Shown: piece after piece, positions 1-12,324 of the stretch
Position numbering within the stretch: position 1 is the first letter of the stretch
Layout: every line of letters begins with the position of its first letter
DNA from: Microcyclospora pomicola
Lineage: Eukaryota > Ascomycota > Dothideomycetes > Capnodiales
NCBI GenBank assembly: GCA_002786065.1
Contig: NHNY01000001.1
Location: 1,302,001-1,366,000, forward strand
Length of the DNA: 64,000 nt
Direction: 5' to 3'
Translations under genes and position numbers: made by a program
Notes under the pieces: model-generated
What the model saw: only the letters and a program-made list of their open reading frames with translations
What the model was told of the DNA's origin: nothing
Databases searched by the model: none

Positions 1-1045
1 AGGTGTAATGGTTCGTGGCGGCTAGAATCTTGGTTTCTTCTTTGGTCTCAGAAGGGTCGGAATTAATGGTGAGATGTGGTCCCCGTAGCAGCAAGTCCTT
101 ATGGGGTTGACGTTGTTGTGGTCCGCACAACCATGGACTTCGATTCTCTCGTCGAGGAACCAAACTCTGATCGAATGAAATCTTTCTTTCTCCCCGCAAA
201 GCTGTACTTGGTAGTCCCGATTGAAGTGCGCAAATGGTGTCGAGACAGTTTCCTTCCAACGGATCCGACTATTGAATTATGCGGTCTGCTGGCCTCAAGA
301 TTCTGTTGTTATGGTAAGTGTGGGTTGTAACCATTTTGAGCCGAGAAAAGCGAAGTCATGAACTTCTACCCACAACCGCGCTAGTGAACAACTGGAGGCG
401 TACATGTAAGGTACGGACTCAGCGCATGCAAAATAAATCTGCACCATGAAACAACTTCAACATGAGCGGCTCTTGTGAATTGGGTCTTTCATATTTCATC
501 CCACTAGTGAGTCGATGACATCGCATGTCGAAAAAACGGACCAGACACGAAGTGGTAAAGGAGTAATGAGGCAAAGTGAGATCTATTTGGTGATCATGTC
601 CCATCCGCCCCTTTTGCTTGACCAAGTCGACCATCGACTACATCTGAGAGTACATTTATGTAAAGTAAGACAACGATAAAAATGCGTGCGACGCTAAATA
701 CATTGCCGTGCGTGTAATTGGGCCAGGCGAGAAACCCAACAGGCGGAAAACACCGTCCGTCTAAAATGAACGCCGCTCCTGCCAGACTGATAACAAGCTC
801 CATGAGCTGGCCGCGGAACCAAAAAGTGATAGGAAAAGCGGCCAGAGAGTAAGAATACAAGATCCCGAACATCCAAGCCTTGCGGCTTCTGCCCTTCAGA
901 GCCGTCGTTCCTTTTTGGTGTTGCCCGTTTCCCAGTGCATGCGCGCCCTCCTGTAAATCCCGTACCTGGATGTGCTCAGGTGCACACGTTATCGAGTCGC
1001 TTTTTTCCCCATTAGATCCTTCGGATGCTACGTCCGGCCGGACCA
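1..1045. other. left-edge stretch, no supported gene
   Basis: The stretch downstream of the large minus-strand gene ends at the window edge. A short plus-strand frame (76-330) and a 150-codon minus-strand frame (594-1046) are open, but neither shows a recognisable domain. The second begins exactly at the stop of the upstream gene with a GTG, so it looks like read-out of 3' sequence. I assign no gene; part of an exon from a neighbour beyond the edge cannot be excluded. Confidence 0.5.
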
Positions 1046-4000
1046 CTAGTCGAAGCTGTTGTACAATTCGCTTAGTGCTGGTTCCTTATTCTCCTTGTCT
1101 TTCCGGCGCCAGCTGAACTTCTTTTCCGAGCGTTTCTTGGCCATTTCTGCCCAACCCTCGTCATCATCATCGTCAGCGGGCTTGCTGATGGCTTTGGGGG
1201 TGCCCTTAGGCTTGTCGATCACGCGAATGGTCGATTTGCTTGGCTGCTGAACTTCTGAAGCAGCTTGACCAGCCAATGCTTGCAGTGTCATTGATGAAGT
1301 CATGCTGTTCGTTCGGCCGTCGCCACCTTGAGTGACAGGGCGGTAGCGAGATGGCATTCCCACGTTGCTTCGCTCGCTAGGTGCAATGGATGGCGTGTAG
1401 CCAGGACCAGGGCCGCCGCCGGACAAGCTCAGACCTTGTACAGACGGTGCATAGCTGCCGAGAACAGGGAGCTGACTCGCAGGTCGTTGCGGACCTTGAG
1501 GGGCAGCCCATCCTGTAGGTGGGGCCGTCATGGTCATTGCACGCCCCTGATTAGGTGGCATACCAAATCCAGTGCTGCTAGCAACAGATGTCGGACGTTG
1601 ACCTGCCATAGGCACTCCAAGGTAGTCCGAAGTTGGCTGATACATTGGCTGAGGTGACTGCCCCATTTGCTGTTGCATTGCCATCATGTTCTGCATCATC
1701 TGCATCTGCATGGCCATGAACTGTTGCATTTGCTGAGATGCAGGATCTGAACCCAGCATGGGCATTTGCGGCATCTGCATGCCAGGCATCATCGGCATAG
1801 CAAGACCACTTGGCTGGTATGCTGATGGCGTGGTAACATTGCCCATGGGCATGTTTTGCGGCATTTGCGGTTGTTGACTTGCCGCATTGTACGTCCCGGT
1901 AATAGGATTTGGGCTTCCCCGGCGCGCTGCTTTGGCACGCTCTTCACTTGCGATCACGCCTACCAATCCTCCTGGGTAGTTGCCTTGTGCGGGTCCTCCA
2001 GCACTGGATCCGCCGTATACAGAGCCTGCGCCGCCAAAAGCAAGCGATTCGCGGTTTCCTTGATTCGCAATGCCAGCGCCAAAATATGGGTCCATAGGCA
2101 GACGACGCGCGAATGGAGGTAGACCGCCTGGAGCAGCACCACTATTCATGACGGACGGGGTGCGATTGTGCTCGCCCATGCTTGGCGGCCTGCTGGAGCT
2201 TGGAAATCCATGTGCTTGAAGGATCCCTAGAGGCACTTCATCATCGTCATCATCGAGATTCTGTTTGCCTCTCTGAGACTCCAATGGGGGTGTCCCCCCA
2301 ATGCCACCGAGGTGCAAGAGGGTACCTGCAGGCGCGCTTACAGAGGAGCGATCCAGCGAAGGTCTCATATTTGTTCCGGGTAAATCAGTCAGACCGCCTC
2401 CAGTGACTTTTTTCATCTGCTGCCTATAAACCGACATCGTGGCTTCTTGCTTCTGCCTTTGTTTTGAGAGCTGCTTTACCCGCTCGGAATCGTCCTCGTC
2501 ATCGTACTCATCGTCCTGGTGGGTCTCATCCTCCCTTTGATCTTGACTAATGTTACCACGTCTTTGATAATACTCAAATTGCGCTTTCGTCATCTTCTTG
2601 GGAGTTCCGCTTTCTGCACGCGAATGCTCGGGGCGAAGTTGGTGACTTGGTGGTCTGGCCGGAAGCGAGTCAAAAAGCGATTCACTGTTGTTCAATGGAG
2701 TCGTTATTGGCTTCGAGGCCCGGGGAGTGGTGTGTATGGACTCGTTTCTCCAGCTTGAGACATCACTGTCAACGACCGGTCTTTTGCCAGCTGCCGAACT
2801 TGATTGTGTTACTCTCTGCTCAAATTGAGTTGCCGATGGGGATGATGGTCCAGAAGCTTCCGTTCTTAGTGGTGCTGTTCTGGACCCACTGGACTCTTGA
2901 GCACGGCGTATTGAATCCCCATTTGTCCAGCGGTCTTCGTCGCTAATGTGTTTCTGCCGGCTTGAAAATTCCTGATCTATGCTCTTCTTCTTGAAGTCTG
3001 GTACGTCTACTTCGCTGTCGTACGAGGAACTCTCCAGGCTTGGAGAATCAATGCGCTCTGGTACGCGAGAATAGGCTCCTTTGGGTCCAGCCAGAAAAGC
3101 TGGTGCAACGCCCTGGCTATGTGCAGGTACCGACGGTCCGTCTGCGTCCAATCCAGGTGAGCTCAACGCAGAGGGTACTAAACCATCTTTCGAGTCATGG
3201 CTATCCACGGAATATGGAGAATCTGTATGATGCCTCATAAGGTGAGGTGTGGGTGAAGGGGTAGAGTGGAAGGCGTTTCTAGAGAGTGTTCTGGGAGGAA
3301 ATTGTGGCTCGGACTCCTGCTGTTCATTAGCCACTGCTGTCCAAAATAGATCCTGGGTTACTCACAGTTCTGTGGAAAGAGATCGGTCGTTGCGCATAGC
3401 TCTCTCGCTTGGACGACAGTCCTGCGAACATGTTGCCGAAATCGTCTCCAAAACTGCCCTCTTCAAGTCCAAGACTCAGGTTTGGCTCTGGCCGGGCGGT
3501 CATCGCTGTGCTAGCATAACTACTTGTCGTGAGAGCACGCTCTCTGGTCGGACTTCTCTCCTTCTCTGGACTTTGTGATCGGACATGGTCGCTCGGCGGC
3601 AATGCTGGGAGGTTCTTGCTCAACGATTCCTGTTTGCTGTGCTTGTTACCAAATGAGAACGCACGGGCGGCACGGGCGCCAAACGATGGTGGAGGGGGGA
3701 GTGGGTCGTCTATCGAGAGCGGGAGAGATTTATGCATGTGCGTTGTGGTCGTCTTTCGTGGGAACAAGTCTCCTTCCTCTGGCTCACGCTCCGCGTCCAA
3801 GGACGAGGGAAGAGTAGATGTGGAGCTGTACCGCGCGGACGCGGACGAGGAATCGTAGAACCCGCTTGAGCCCGACCGTGTAGTACCACCACTACCTCTG
3901 GTGCCCTTTAGTGTCTGATCTTGAACTGGGGATGTCGTCTGTTTAACCCACCGATTTGCGCCAAGTCCCAGATCGTCTGTAGACTTGCCACGCAGCCCTG

Positions 4001-4205
4001 CGAGGTAAGAAGCTTGCGCACGCTGGTTGACTAGTCCAGTTCGCGGCCGATCGTCTGCAGCGTTGAAAGTGTGTTGCACAGGCTTCTGTGGTCGTTCCAA
4101 CACGCGGAAAGAGCTTTCGCCAGCAGGGGCTGGGAGTGACGGCGAATCCAAAGCGTTGCCAGACGATCTTCGGCGGCCGATCGATTTGAGAATGTTTTTC
4201 GGCAT
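1046..4205 (-). CDS. large serine/proline/glutamine-rich protein of unknown function
   Basis: I do not recognise the family. Two exons are proposed: 4205-3366 and 3319-1046, with a 46-nt GTGAGT...ACAG intron (3320-3365) carrying a CTAAT branch-like site; the join keeps phase 0 and gives about 1037 residues. The ATG at 4205 opens a basic N-terminus (MPKNILKSIGRRRSS). The protein is mostly disordered: Ser/Pro/Thr-rich in the first 600 residues, an acidic DDEYDDEDD patch, a Met/Gln-rich stretch (MQMQMMQNMMAMQQQM), then a more conserved-looking acidic-to-basic tail with DDDDEGWAEMAKKRSEKKFSW near the C-terminus. No membrane segment or enzyme motif is visible. A scaffold or polarity/cytoskeletal role is only a guess from composition. 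Confidence 0.7.
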
Positions 4206-6415
4206 CCAGCTGGTATTGGATGGATGACGCTCTTGAGCAGTGTGTGGTGTGGCTGTCGGAGCGCGACACAAGCCGGACCGCTGGGGTTTACCAGGTCATA
4301 CAGCCGTGCCGTTCGAGTTTGACAAGTTGCAGTGTACAACGCAGAGGCACTATCGCTCGTCACAGATCGACGTCTGATAGGGGATGGAAGCGGGAAAAAT
4401 TGTGACGTTCGTGAGTTGTGAGGTATGAATGGGCGAGCGTGGGTCTGGAAGCGAAAGGCGAAGAAGGGCGTATGCTGACAGGGCGGGTTGACCTCGAAAG
4501 GTGATGACCTGCGATGCAACCGTCGTTGATTAATACGGTAAAGATTGGAGGAGTGAATGATCGTAGAGAAGATGTATATGTGGAATGGCCGGATGATCGA
4601 GAAGGTTGGTGTGTGTATGAACCGCCGCAGCAGTCTCACCAGCCGCCGCCAGAGACTAGGAGCTTTTCAGGTACAGTGGCAGGGATACCCTAGCTGAACT
4701 CTATCCTCCAATTGTCTCTAGAGCCAAGCGGACATTCTACACTGGCCAAACCAACACCCAGCACTACCAACATGTATCTCTACTCATCCATCTGGGTCTC
4801 GGCATGCATTTCACAACAGTCCTCGATGCCTTTCACGGTGATGCGATCTTGCACGTCAGGCGCTGATCACGACAACGTCGGCTGCGAGGCTGGCAGCCTT
4901 CATAGCAAGCAAAGTTAATAAGCCACGACCACATGCAGGATTTCGGGATAAAAACTACTGCATCGCATACATGTATACAACCAAGCTGAAAGGAATCGCT
5001 AATCTGAATACGTTACCGTCATCCTCGAAGATCCCTATCAACGTCCTTCCCCGACGGAGAGATGTTGCTTACATAGGTCTTGCTGGTTTGATACCAGAAC
5101 CAGGATCTGTCGGACAGAGCTGAAGATCCAAGTCGCCATTGGCGATTGCAGCACGCATGTCCCAAGATGATGTGTAGCCAGTCTCTTTTGCTGGTGACAG
5201 GGTGGATCACGCTCGACCACAGCATGGACGCCACGCTCCTATGTCAACCGTCATGATTCGCCCGTGCTCTACAGATCCTCTTCCGTGTCACGCCCCGCAT
5301 CGATTATTGGTCCAAGGAGTTGAAGAAGGATACGAAAGTAGTGCATTTGTGGCTCGAGCTCGGCTTGTTTCGAGACAGCTCCGCCGGAGAGATGTCCACC
5401 GCTCTAGTTTCTCCTCGCCCGGGGCGGCATGCTCCCTCGCCTACCCAACACTCGATAACACCGTTGGGCCGAGTGTAGGGAAGGGAGAAGCTACCACGTC
5501 AAGCTTCTGGATGTGGGTAAAGATGCTGGAAGATGCACTTGACATCACTGCCATTCAAACAATGTCCTGTTGTTCGGTCACAGTGACCTTGAGCACGCCA
5601 TCGACTCCAAGACACCATTGTTCCAGGCAAAGCAGTGTTCGGTCCGCAGATGGCATCGAGCCTGCGCATTGGAGATCCGCCATCGACGTGCTCCTTCACA
5701 CTTTTGCGATACGTGCTGTACTATGCCGGCTGTGGCGCGACCCCTGGTCTTCTCCGCTCCGATCTAAATCCAGCCAACCTAGCTAGCTCGAACGCAGCGG
5801 CTGAATGGCAAGAAAATTATCGAACGTTGCTATTATTGCTGCTAAGCACTATACCAACAGTGACATTTTGCGTCATCGTCACCAACGATCTGCCTTACAC
5901 ATACATTTATAATATTAATGTATGTCCGTACAGCAACGTACGTGCACCGGCAGACTTTTATTGGGGACTTCCGATCATAGCACAAAGATCCGTTCACGTT
6001 TCACAAGCACATGTATTCGATACCTACTCTCCGGGACCAGTGGAGTTAATTCAGTGATCACCAGACTCTCGTGTAGCTCAGAACAGTCTAAACAGAATGT
6101 CACCTGAAATGTGCCTTGAGACCATAGAGACGATGGCTAGATTGACGTGCGGAACGGAGTTTACATTTCGCACCGGATCGTGCATGTTCCGGTCTTTCCA
6201 AGTCTGTTCCTTTGCTTGGTATTCCTGCATCTGGAAGTTGGCGTGGGTGCAATTACCGATCCGGAAATTCTTTGGATTTCCCTGCTCTCCCGTGATGACA
6301 GCTTGTCACCCCGTCACCCATCGAGTGAGATCGCACACCTCACCTATTTCTTGGCGTTCGGAGCGCTCGCTACATCGATCAAGGAAGAAAATTCGTCAAA
6401 CCCACATAATAAGCC
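4206..6415. other. 2.2-kb intergenic region
   Basis: This separates the large minus-strand gene from the plus-strand methyltransferase, so it should hold both promoters. Several overlapping frames of 60-200 codons exist on both strands (for example 5202-5786 plus), but none has recognisable domains, convincing splice partners or a conserved look. I see no RNA gene or repeat here. Confidence 0.45.
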
Positions 6416-7490
6416 ATGGCTGAATCAGCTGCAGGAACAGGCGTCGGGATCAACGATCGCGCGCAGACCGGGTTCGCGAATAGTACTGCCTACGATCAGA
6501 ACCGTCCTACTTACTCTGCCACTGCTACGCAACAGCTTCTGGAGCAATTGCGTGTTGCGGGCAAGAAGAGTGCTAGAATCCTAGATCTGGCTGCAGGAAC
6601 GGGTCTTTTCACTGCTGCTCTAGCTGCTCGTGATGAGGAATACGACATCGTTGCCGTCGAACCTCACGATGACATGCGAGACGTGCTCGAGGCGAAGAAG
6701 CTTCCACGCGTGACGGTCAAGTCGGGCATGTCGACAAGCATACCGCTTGAAGATGAAGGCGTCGATGCGGTCGTTATCGCTCAAGGTAGGATTTAGTTTC
6801 CTTCACATCGTCCTTCCTATTCTATGTCATAAACGCGCAGCGAAACGAGACGGCACGAGCTAAGGCTCGATCATTGTAGCTTTCCATTGGTTCTCTAACA
6901 TGGACAGTCTGCGCGAGATTCACCGGGTCCTCAAACCGCACGGCTGTCTGGGGATGATATGGAACATTGAATCGTACAACGCGCCCCGCAGCCATGAAGC
7001 GAGCACCAGTTGGGAAACCAAGGCTCACGAACTGATCTGGTCATTTGACGATAATGAGCCGCGTTTCAGACACGAGAAATGGCGTCGAGTATTTGACGAG
7101 CAGACCAAATCTACGCCTTTGTCACTACTGATTGCGAGCGATGATCAGCTCTTCGCCCTCCCGCTGGGTGAGCAGACCGAGCCATTCGAAGTGTGGTTGA
7201 CAAGGGAGAAGATATGGGAACGCTTCAGCACTCTAAGCCAGATCGCAGTGCTAGAGGGCGAACAGCGGGAGGTGAGTAGCTGTCTGCCATGGGAGATCTG
7301 AGATCAACGGGACTAACATGGTCGGCAGCGCACCCAGAAGACGTTCATGGACGCATTGAATGCGGATGATGTTGAGACCAACGGGAAAGGTGAAGTTGCT
7401 GTTCATGGCAATGTCTATACTGCATGGACTTCCAAAATCCCGACCGAGGGGCGTGCGACCCTGACTGGTGTCGAACAGCCCGGAGCATGA
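6416..7490 (+). CDS. class I SAM-dependent methyltransferase (Methyltransf_11 type)
   Basis: Likely a small-molecule methyltransferase using S-adenosylmethionine. Three exons, 6416-6785, 6880-7271 and 7329-7490, give about 307 residues; introns of 94 and 57 nt keep frame, the second with a GACTAAC branch site. Motif I is LDLAAGTGLF, followed by an acidic end of strand 2 (VAVEPHDDM) and the post-motif region AFHWFSNMDSLREIHRVLKP then LGMIWNIE. That order is typical of fungal proteins related to the trans-aconitate/Crg1 group. There is no targeting signal, so cytosolic is likely. The substrate cannot be told from sequence. Its 3' end faces the 3' end of LSM6 about 180 bp away. Confidence 0.88.
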
Positions 7491-7669
7491 TCGCAGACTC
7501 GAGGTTGAGATACAACCCTTCAAGTGACCACGATACGAGCGTTCATGCCCTCGAAGTCAATGGGCTGACTTATCCTGGTCGGATCATTCCCTCGACGCCA
7601 GCACAACAAAGTGCTCGCAGACTCGTGATCGTTATCTAAACCTTTGTTTCCGTTGCATACGTCTCGTTC

Positions 7670-8192
7670 TCAGTCTGCTGAAATGTACATAACTGAACAC
7701 ACTGATCAGCATCAAAATAGGAAGGTAACAAGGATTGTCAACAGGGCAACTCACCATTATTTCCTCGCACAAAAGCATCACCATAGCTCCTCCTCAATTG
7801 GCCATCGACAAGCTCCTTAGTCTGCTCCAACGCGATGTTCATGTACCCATCCACCGACTGTAGCTCTCCTATTATTAGTAGCGTTAGTGATCGTGTCAAT
7901 TCCTGAAGTCCATACGATCCTCGCCACGAAGATGAACTTCATCTCGCGGACCTTGTATGCCCTACAACCAAAGAGTCGTCCGGCATTCTCTAACACTCCA
8001 TAGAATGGATTGTTGCGAATGCTGAAGAATGTCATATTTACCTTTGTAGACCACGCCAGAGTTCAACTTCACCGTCACCGGGGCGCCGATGATTTCGCTT
8101 AGAAACCCTGAGGGATCGCGGGCATCACCAGGCGCGGCTGTGGTTGGGTTTGGGCCGTTGGGCGCATCAGGAGTCTCTGCCGCGCTGCTCAT
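7670..8192 (-). CDS. LSM6: U6 snRNA-associated Sm-like protein LSm6
   Basis: LSm6 is one ring subunit of the nuclear LSm2-8 complex (U6 snRNA 3' end) and the cytoplasmic LSm1-7 complex (mRNA decapping). Exons are 8192-8042, 7868-7755 and 7692-7670; introns are 173 and 62 nt and frame is kept through both, giving about 95 residues. The Sm1 motif reads GFLSEIIGAPVTVKLNSGVVYKG, split here as FLSEIIGAPV then VKLNSGVVYKG; exon 2 gives LQSVDGYMNIALEQT and the Sm2-like GDAFVRGNN, completed by the tiny exon 3 (VMYISAD). The start chosen at 8192 gives a short Ala/Pro-rich leader. It is divergent from the Rad60-like gene, with about 258 bp between starts. Confidence 0.95.
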
Positions 8193-8450
8193 GGTTGTCG
8201 GTATCTGCAAGAAAGTTTTGTATAGCTCGGTGTCTTGGAGGTATAACTCCACATGAACGGCGTTGTGGTGTTGGCCATCGGAAAATGCCCCAGGTGCTTG
8301 GTGTCACGACTTTTGCACGTGAGCCGTCGGCGTCGCGTTGGCGCGTCTTCCGGATGGAGATCATTGCGGGACCAGTCGCTGGCGAATGTCGCCAGGACAT
8401 GATGATCTGGACTTCTTGAGATCTTTACTTTCTACCACTTCGCCACTTGT
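8193..8450. promoter_or_regulatory. divergent promoter between LSM6 and the Rad60-like gene
   Basis: The two start codons are head to head across about 258 bp, so this segment must contain both core promoters. I do not see a strong TATA box; position and gene orientation are the only evidence. Confidence 0.5.
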
Positions 8451-9809
8451 ATGGCGCTGTTCAAGCGTCCAGCATGGGCGAGGACGCATAGTTCGAATCC
8501 CCCCGATGCAGACGACAACCTGTTCAACCATTCGGGGCGAGCGTACCAGGAAATCGTCGCAGAGGAGCACAAGAAGAGGAAGGAACGGGCGGAGAAGCAG
8601 AAGGCGGAAGTGCAACGCAAGACTTCAGAGGAAAAGCCGAAGGTCGCAAAGGAGCGAGCGAGAAGCCCCAAGCGGCGGCGCATCACACTGGAAGAGGGTT
8701 CGGATCTTCTTAAGAGTGTTGGATTGGGTGCGATTGAGATCAGCGATGATGAAGATGATGTCGCCAATAGCAACAGCAGTAAGGCAGCAGTGAGACAGTC
8801 ACCGCGACTCAACAAGGTGGTAGACAGGACCGCAACTGCCAGCCAAGTTGCGCGATCTCACAGCGATGTAGTGCTACAGTCGGCGGAAGATGCAGAGGAT
8901 GCCTTCTATATTCCGAAGCCTAGACCACGTGCACCTGAGCCGGAAGAAGAAGAGGAGTCGGATGAGGATCTTGCAGAATTGAAGCGACAAGCACGAGAAC
9001 GAAGACGACGCCGAGAAGAGCAGAACAAGCAGAGCGCAACACCAGACGTGGAAGCTCGACTAGGACAGCCTCCACCAAGCACAAGTCTAGCACCACCAGC
9101 CCTGGATCCACCGATCAAGCTGCTCATATCGTCCCAGCTCCCGAACACCCAACCACTGATTGTGTTTAGGAGGTTATCGCAGAGGCTGAAGGAGATCAGG
9201 GAAGTCTGGTGCAAGAAACAAGGGTTCTCCGACACGCAGATGCAGGATGTGTTCTTGATACACAACATGAAACGAATTTATGATGTGACGACTTGTAAGA
9301 GCTTGGGCTTAGACGTGGACAGAGACGGGAAGGTCACTATGAAGGGTGCAGAAGGCATGGACAACCTAGACAAGGTGCATCTGGAAGCCGTCAACGAGGA
9401 ATTGTTTTCACAGATGAAAACCCAGAAAGCGCGTCAAGAACGTCAAAGGAAGGGATTGCAGCAGCTGGAGGAACCTGGATCAGATGCGAACGAGGCTCAG
9501 ACAACTTCGAAGCCACCCAACGAAGAGCAGTTGATCAGAATCCTTTTGAAAGCGAAAGGCCAGGAACCTTTCCGACTAAAGGTCAAACCGGTGAGTATCT
9601 CCGTGATTAACCCCAGAAACATTCAGCTGATCGGCATATACTAGACCACTTTATTCTCCAAGATTATTGCCGCTTGTCGGAAGAACTTCGCCCTCCCGGA
9701 TGAGCAGGATGTCTGGCTAGAGTTCGACGGCGAGAGACTAGATGCCCCCGCCGAAGTGCAAAGCGCTGAGATTGAAGATATGGACAGTATCGATGTGCAT
9801 GTCTCTTGA
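8451..9809 (+). CDS. Rad60/Esc2/NIP45-type protein with SUMO-like domains
   Basis: Members of this family carry SUMO-like domains, act with the SUMO pathway and support DNA repair and silencing in the nucleus. Exons 8451-9590 and 9645-9809 (54-nt intron, GTGAGT...ACTAG) give about 434 residues. Residues 1-215 are charged and disordered, with basic clusters (SPKRRRI) and acidic stretches including EISDDEDD, which resembles a SUMO-interacting motif. A first beta-grasp domain runs from about 220 (IKLLISSQLPN...FSDTQMQDVFLIHNMKRIYD) and a second occupies the last 75 residues (FRLKVKP|TTLFSKIIAACRKN...DVWLEFDGERLDAPAEVQSAEIEDMDSIDVHV). It ends without a di-glycine tail, as expected for a non-conjugated SUMO-like domain. 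Which family member it is orthologous to is not settled. Confidence 0.85.
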
Positions 9810-12324
9810 TCTAGCGAGGACACGGTGCGCGTTGGGTAGACCGTTACTCGACGAAGCACGAGAACATGAATGTATGAGTCAACGATGATGTGAACGATGA
9901 TGCATATGCGAGGCAAGAAGGATTACGCCCGGCACGTTAATTCAAGCGTACTACTGCGTTGCCGGCTGCCATGATCAGGTAGCAATGCGTCTATGGCTTG
10001 TTTGAAAATTTCCTTTCCTTCGCCCAACGTGCAACACCGGGCCGATGCAGCATGAACACCGGCGGAGGCCGCGTTTCCGCACAAGCAGCCTGCATTTCAT
10101 TCGATGGTCAGTTAACACAATGTCAACTGGGGATTGACACTGCATCCCCGGGCCGAACCATCGACAGCTTCGATGCCAGGTACATGATCTCACCTGTCGC
10201 CCTGCAACGACACTGCCGAATCGCAGCCTCGGGAACTCGACCCACCACCTGTCTAGGTGCATGACTATAAGTATCGTGCCTAAGTCTTTCTTTTCCCGAC
10301 GAATCGTAGTGTAAAGGAGCAAGTTCAGATGCATCGGAACCGTTGGGCTGCGACGTGGCAGGCTCGTAGAAGCCCAACCCGTCCGATTGGCCGTGGCAGC
10401 AGCAACAGAGCCTCCATCTTCGCCGCGCTCCCGATCGACGTGGATGAAAGCCATCGCTCGCTATTCGTCTTGCGAAGATGACTTACATGGGACATGTGGA
10501 CCTCACGACCGAATCTGCAGCCCTGTCCGACCAGTTCGCAGCCCGACTGTGGATCGGCTTGTCTCTGGCGGTTTGCCCGTAGGCCTCGACCGGTAGTTCA
10601 CGAGCAACGTGAGCCCGAACCGAAGAGTCATACGGTCGGAAGGGCTCTTGATGGCCGTCTGTGAATCCATATCATATGTGCCGGATCATCTTACCACCCG
10701 TTCACGTTGTCCTGTATATGTGTTCATCTGACAGTTACACAACCTTTCCTCCCACCGCGTCCATTGAATCACTATTCTCATCCTCATCATCCTTCCTCAC
10801 AGCCCGTTGAGAAGCCCAGACACGGTCTCGCCCAATGCCTCCTTTGCACATCGCCCGTCTCGCCAGCAATCACCTTCGTAGACGCAGGAGACCAGGTTGA
10901 AAAGCCCCCCGTCCGGCACTTCAGCATTCGTGCGGCCCTGTCAGCTGCAGGCCGAATCATCCCTGCGGCAACGATCTCGTGTGTCGTTGTCGTCCACGTT
11001 CACGTTCACGGTCACACAAAGTGGTCCATCCAAGGGCGTATCTTTCAGCGCGAGCGTATAAACACTGCGACACCTCACCTTCGAGAACATCCGCTTTTTC
11101 CACTTTACAAGTCCATACCTTACTCGATCGTCGTGACGGACGCGATTGGGGTACCTGGTGAGTGGCAGCTGTATTTTCCTTCTTGGTGCATTTCATCGGA
11201 CCGCACTGCATGACTTTTGCATACAGGTCGGCCTGCGACTACTGCAGGACCCCATCGAGTTGGGCTGGACCCGGGCTTGATGGGGCTTTCAGCAATAATG
11301 GTCAATGTTGTACGCCGCCAGCAATCTCCACTGCCAGACCGCGGTCTTTTTTCTTCTTGTGGTGCCAGGAGGGCGACATTGTGGAATCGAGGAAGCTGAT
11401 ATTGTTGCTACCGTAGCATTGCGACAGATCATACCAGGGCATATGCCATTCACCTGACCTGACTGCCCTCTACATCCATCGATCCATTCCTCCGTTCGCC
11501 GCGAGTTCTCCCGGCAGGATCGCCAGCCGAAGCAAGGCAGCACATCATCACATCCCACCTTCGACTCTCTCCGTCCGTGAAGTGCGACTCTCGATCCTCC
11601 CCACCCCCGTCGTGTGAGTGTCGGCGTGCGTCATCGTACACGGCACTAACTGGGCCAAACATTAATCGATCGCAGCGGCGACATTAGCTGACTATCTTGC
11701 AATCATTATCACGGCCTTCTTATTGTCCAGGTCCTGGGATTGCAAGACGTCCTTGGCTCATATTCACCACTGCACACATAACACGTCCTGTTCCGTCATT
11801 CTGAAACAGAATCCCCTGGGGCCTGGATTGCTGGACATCTCGCTGTCCGGCTGCTCGTCAGGTAGATCTGGGCTGTGAGAGAGGGGCAGTCACTCCGCAA
11901 CGCGCGACTTGGACGAGATTCACCATCAATCACCACATTCACATCTGCAATCCGCGTCCACTGCTAGCATTGTGTGAGGCGCATCATCCGACTGTTACCA
12001 TTCCTGCTGCACCACTTATCATTCGAGTGTCAGGCGGCGTCTTCGCGACAGTCTCGCACCGGCACTAACGGTCCCTTGTCGCCAGGGTCGCGACCCAAGC
12101 GTGATAAGATTGGCGCATCTCCCGCTGCGGGACCATTGTTCGCCATCCACCCAATCTGCCCGTGTTTGTGGTCGTCGGTCAGACGTCGAGTATTCTTGTT
12201 TGCGACCGACCTACTGCACACCCTACACATTCTATCCTCCCTCGACCGCTGCCCCCTCTGCCTTGGTCTTCTTCGCCTCGAAGACTGACCAAGTCCGAGT
12301 GAGCGGCCAGTTCGACTCCACCCC
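9810..12324. other. 2.5-kb intergenic region upstream of the ubiquitin-like-domain gene
   Basis: No frame here looks like a gene. The longest plus-strand one (10707-11213, 168 codons) is His/Pro-rich with no domain. The stretch from about 11.9 to 12.3 kb is pyrimidine-rich and probably transcribed 5' leader of the gene starting at 12325. The length suggests an extended promoter or a leader with introns. Confidence 0.4.

Noticed and set aside
594-1046. 150-codon minus-strand frame with hydrophobic stretches
   Set aside because: It begins with GTG at the stop codon of the upstream gene, has no domain, and overlaps a 3' region; probably chance.
8481-8500. TTCGAATCC resembling a tRNA B box
   Set aside because: It lies inside the Rad60-like coding exon with no matching A box or cloverleaf.
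10707-11213. 168-codon plus-strand frame
   Set aside because: His/Pro-rich, no recognisable domain, no splice partners; likely chance in a GC-balanced spacer.
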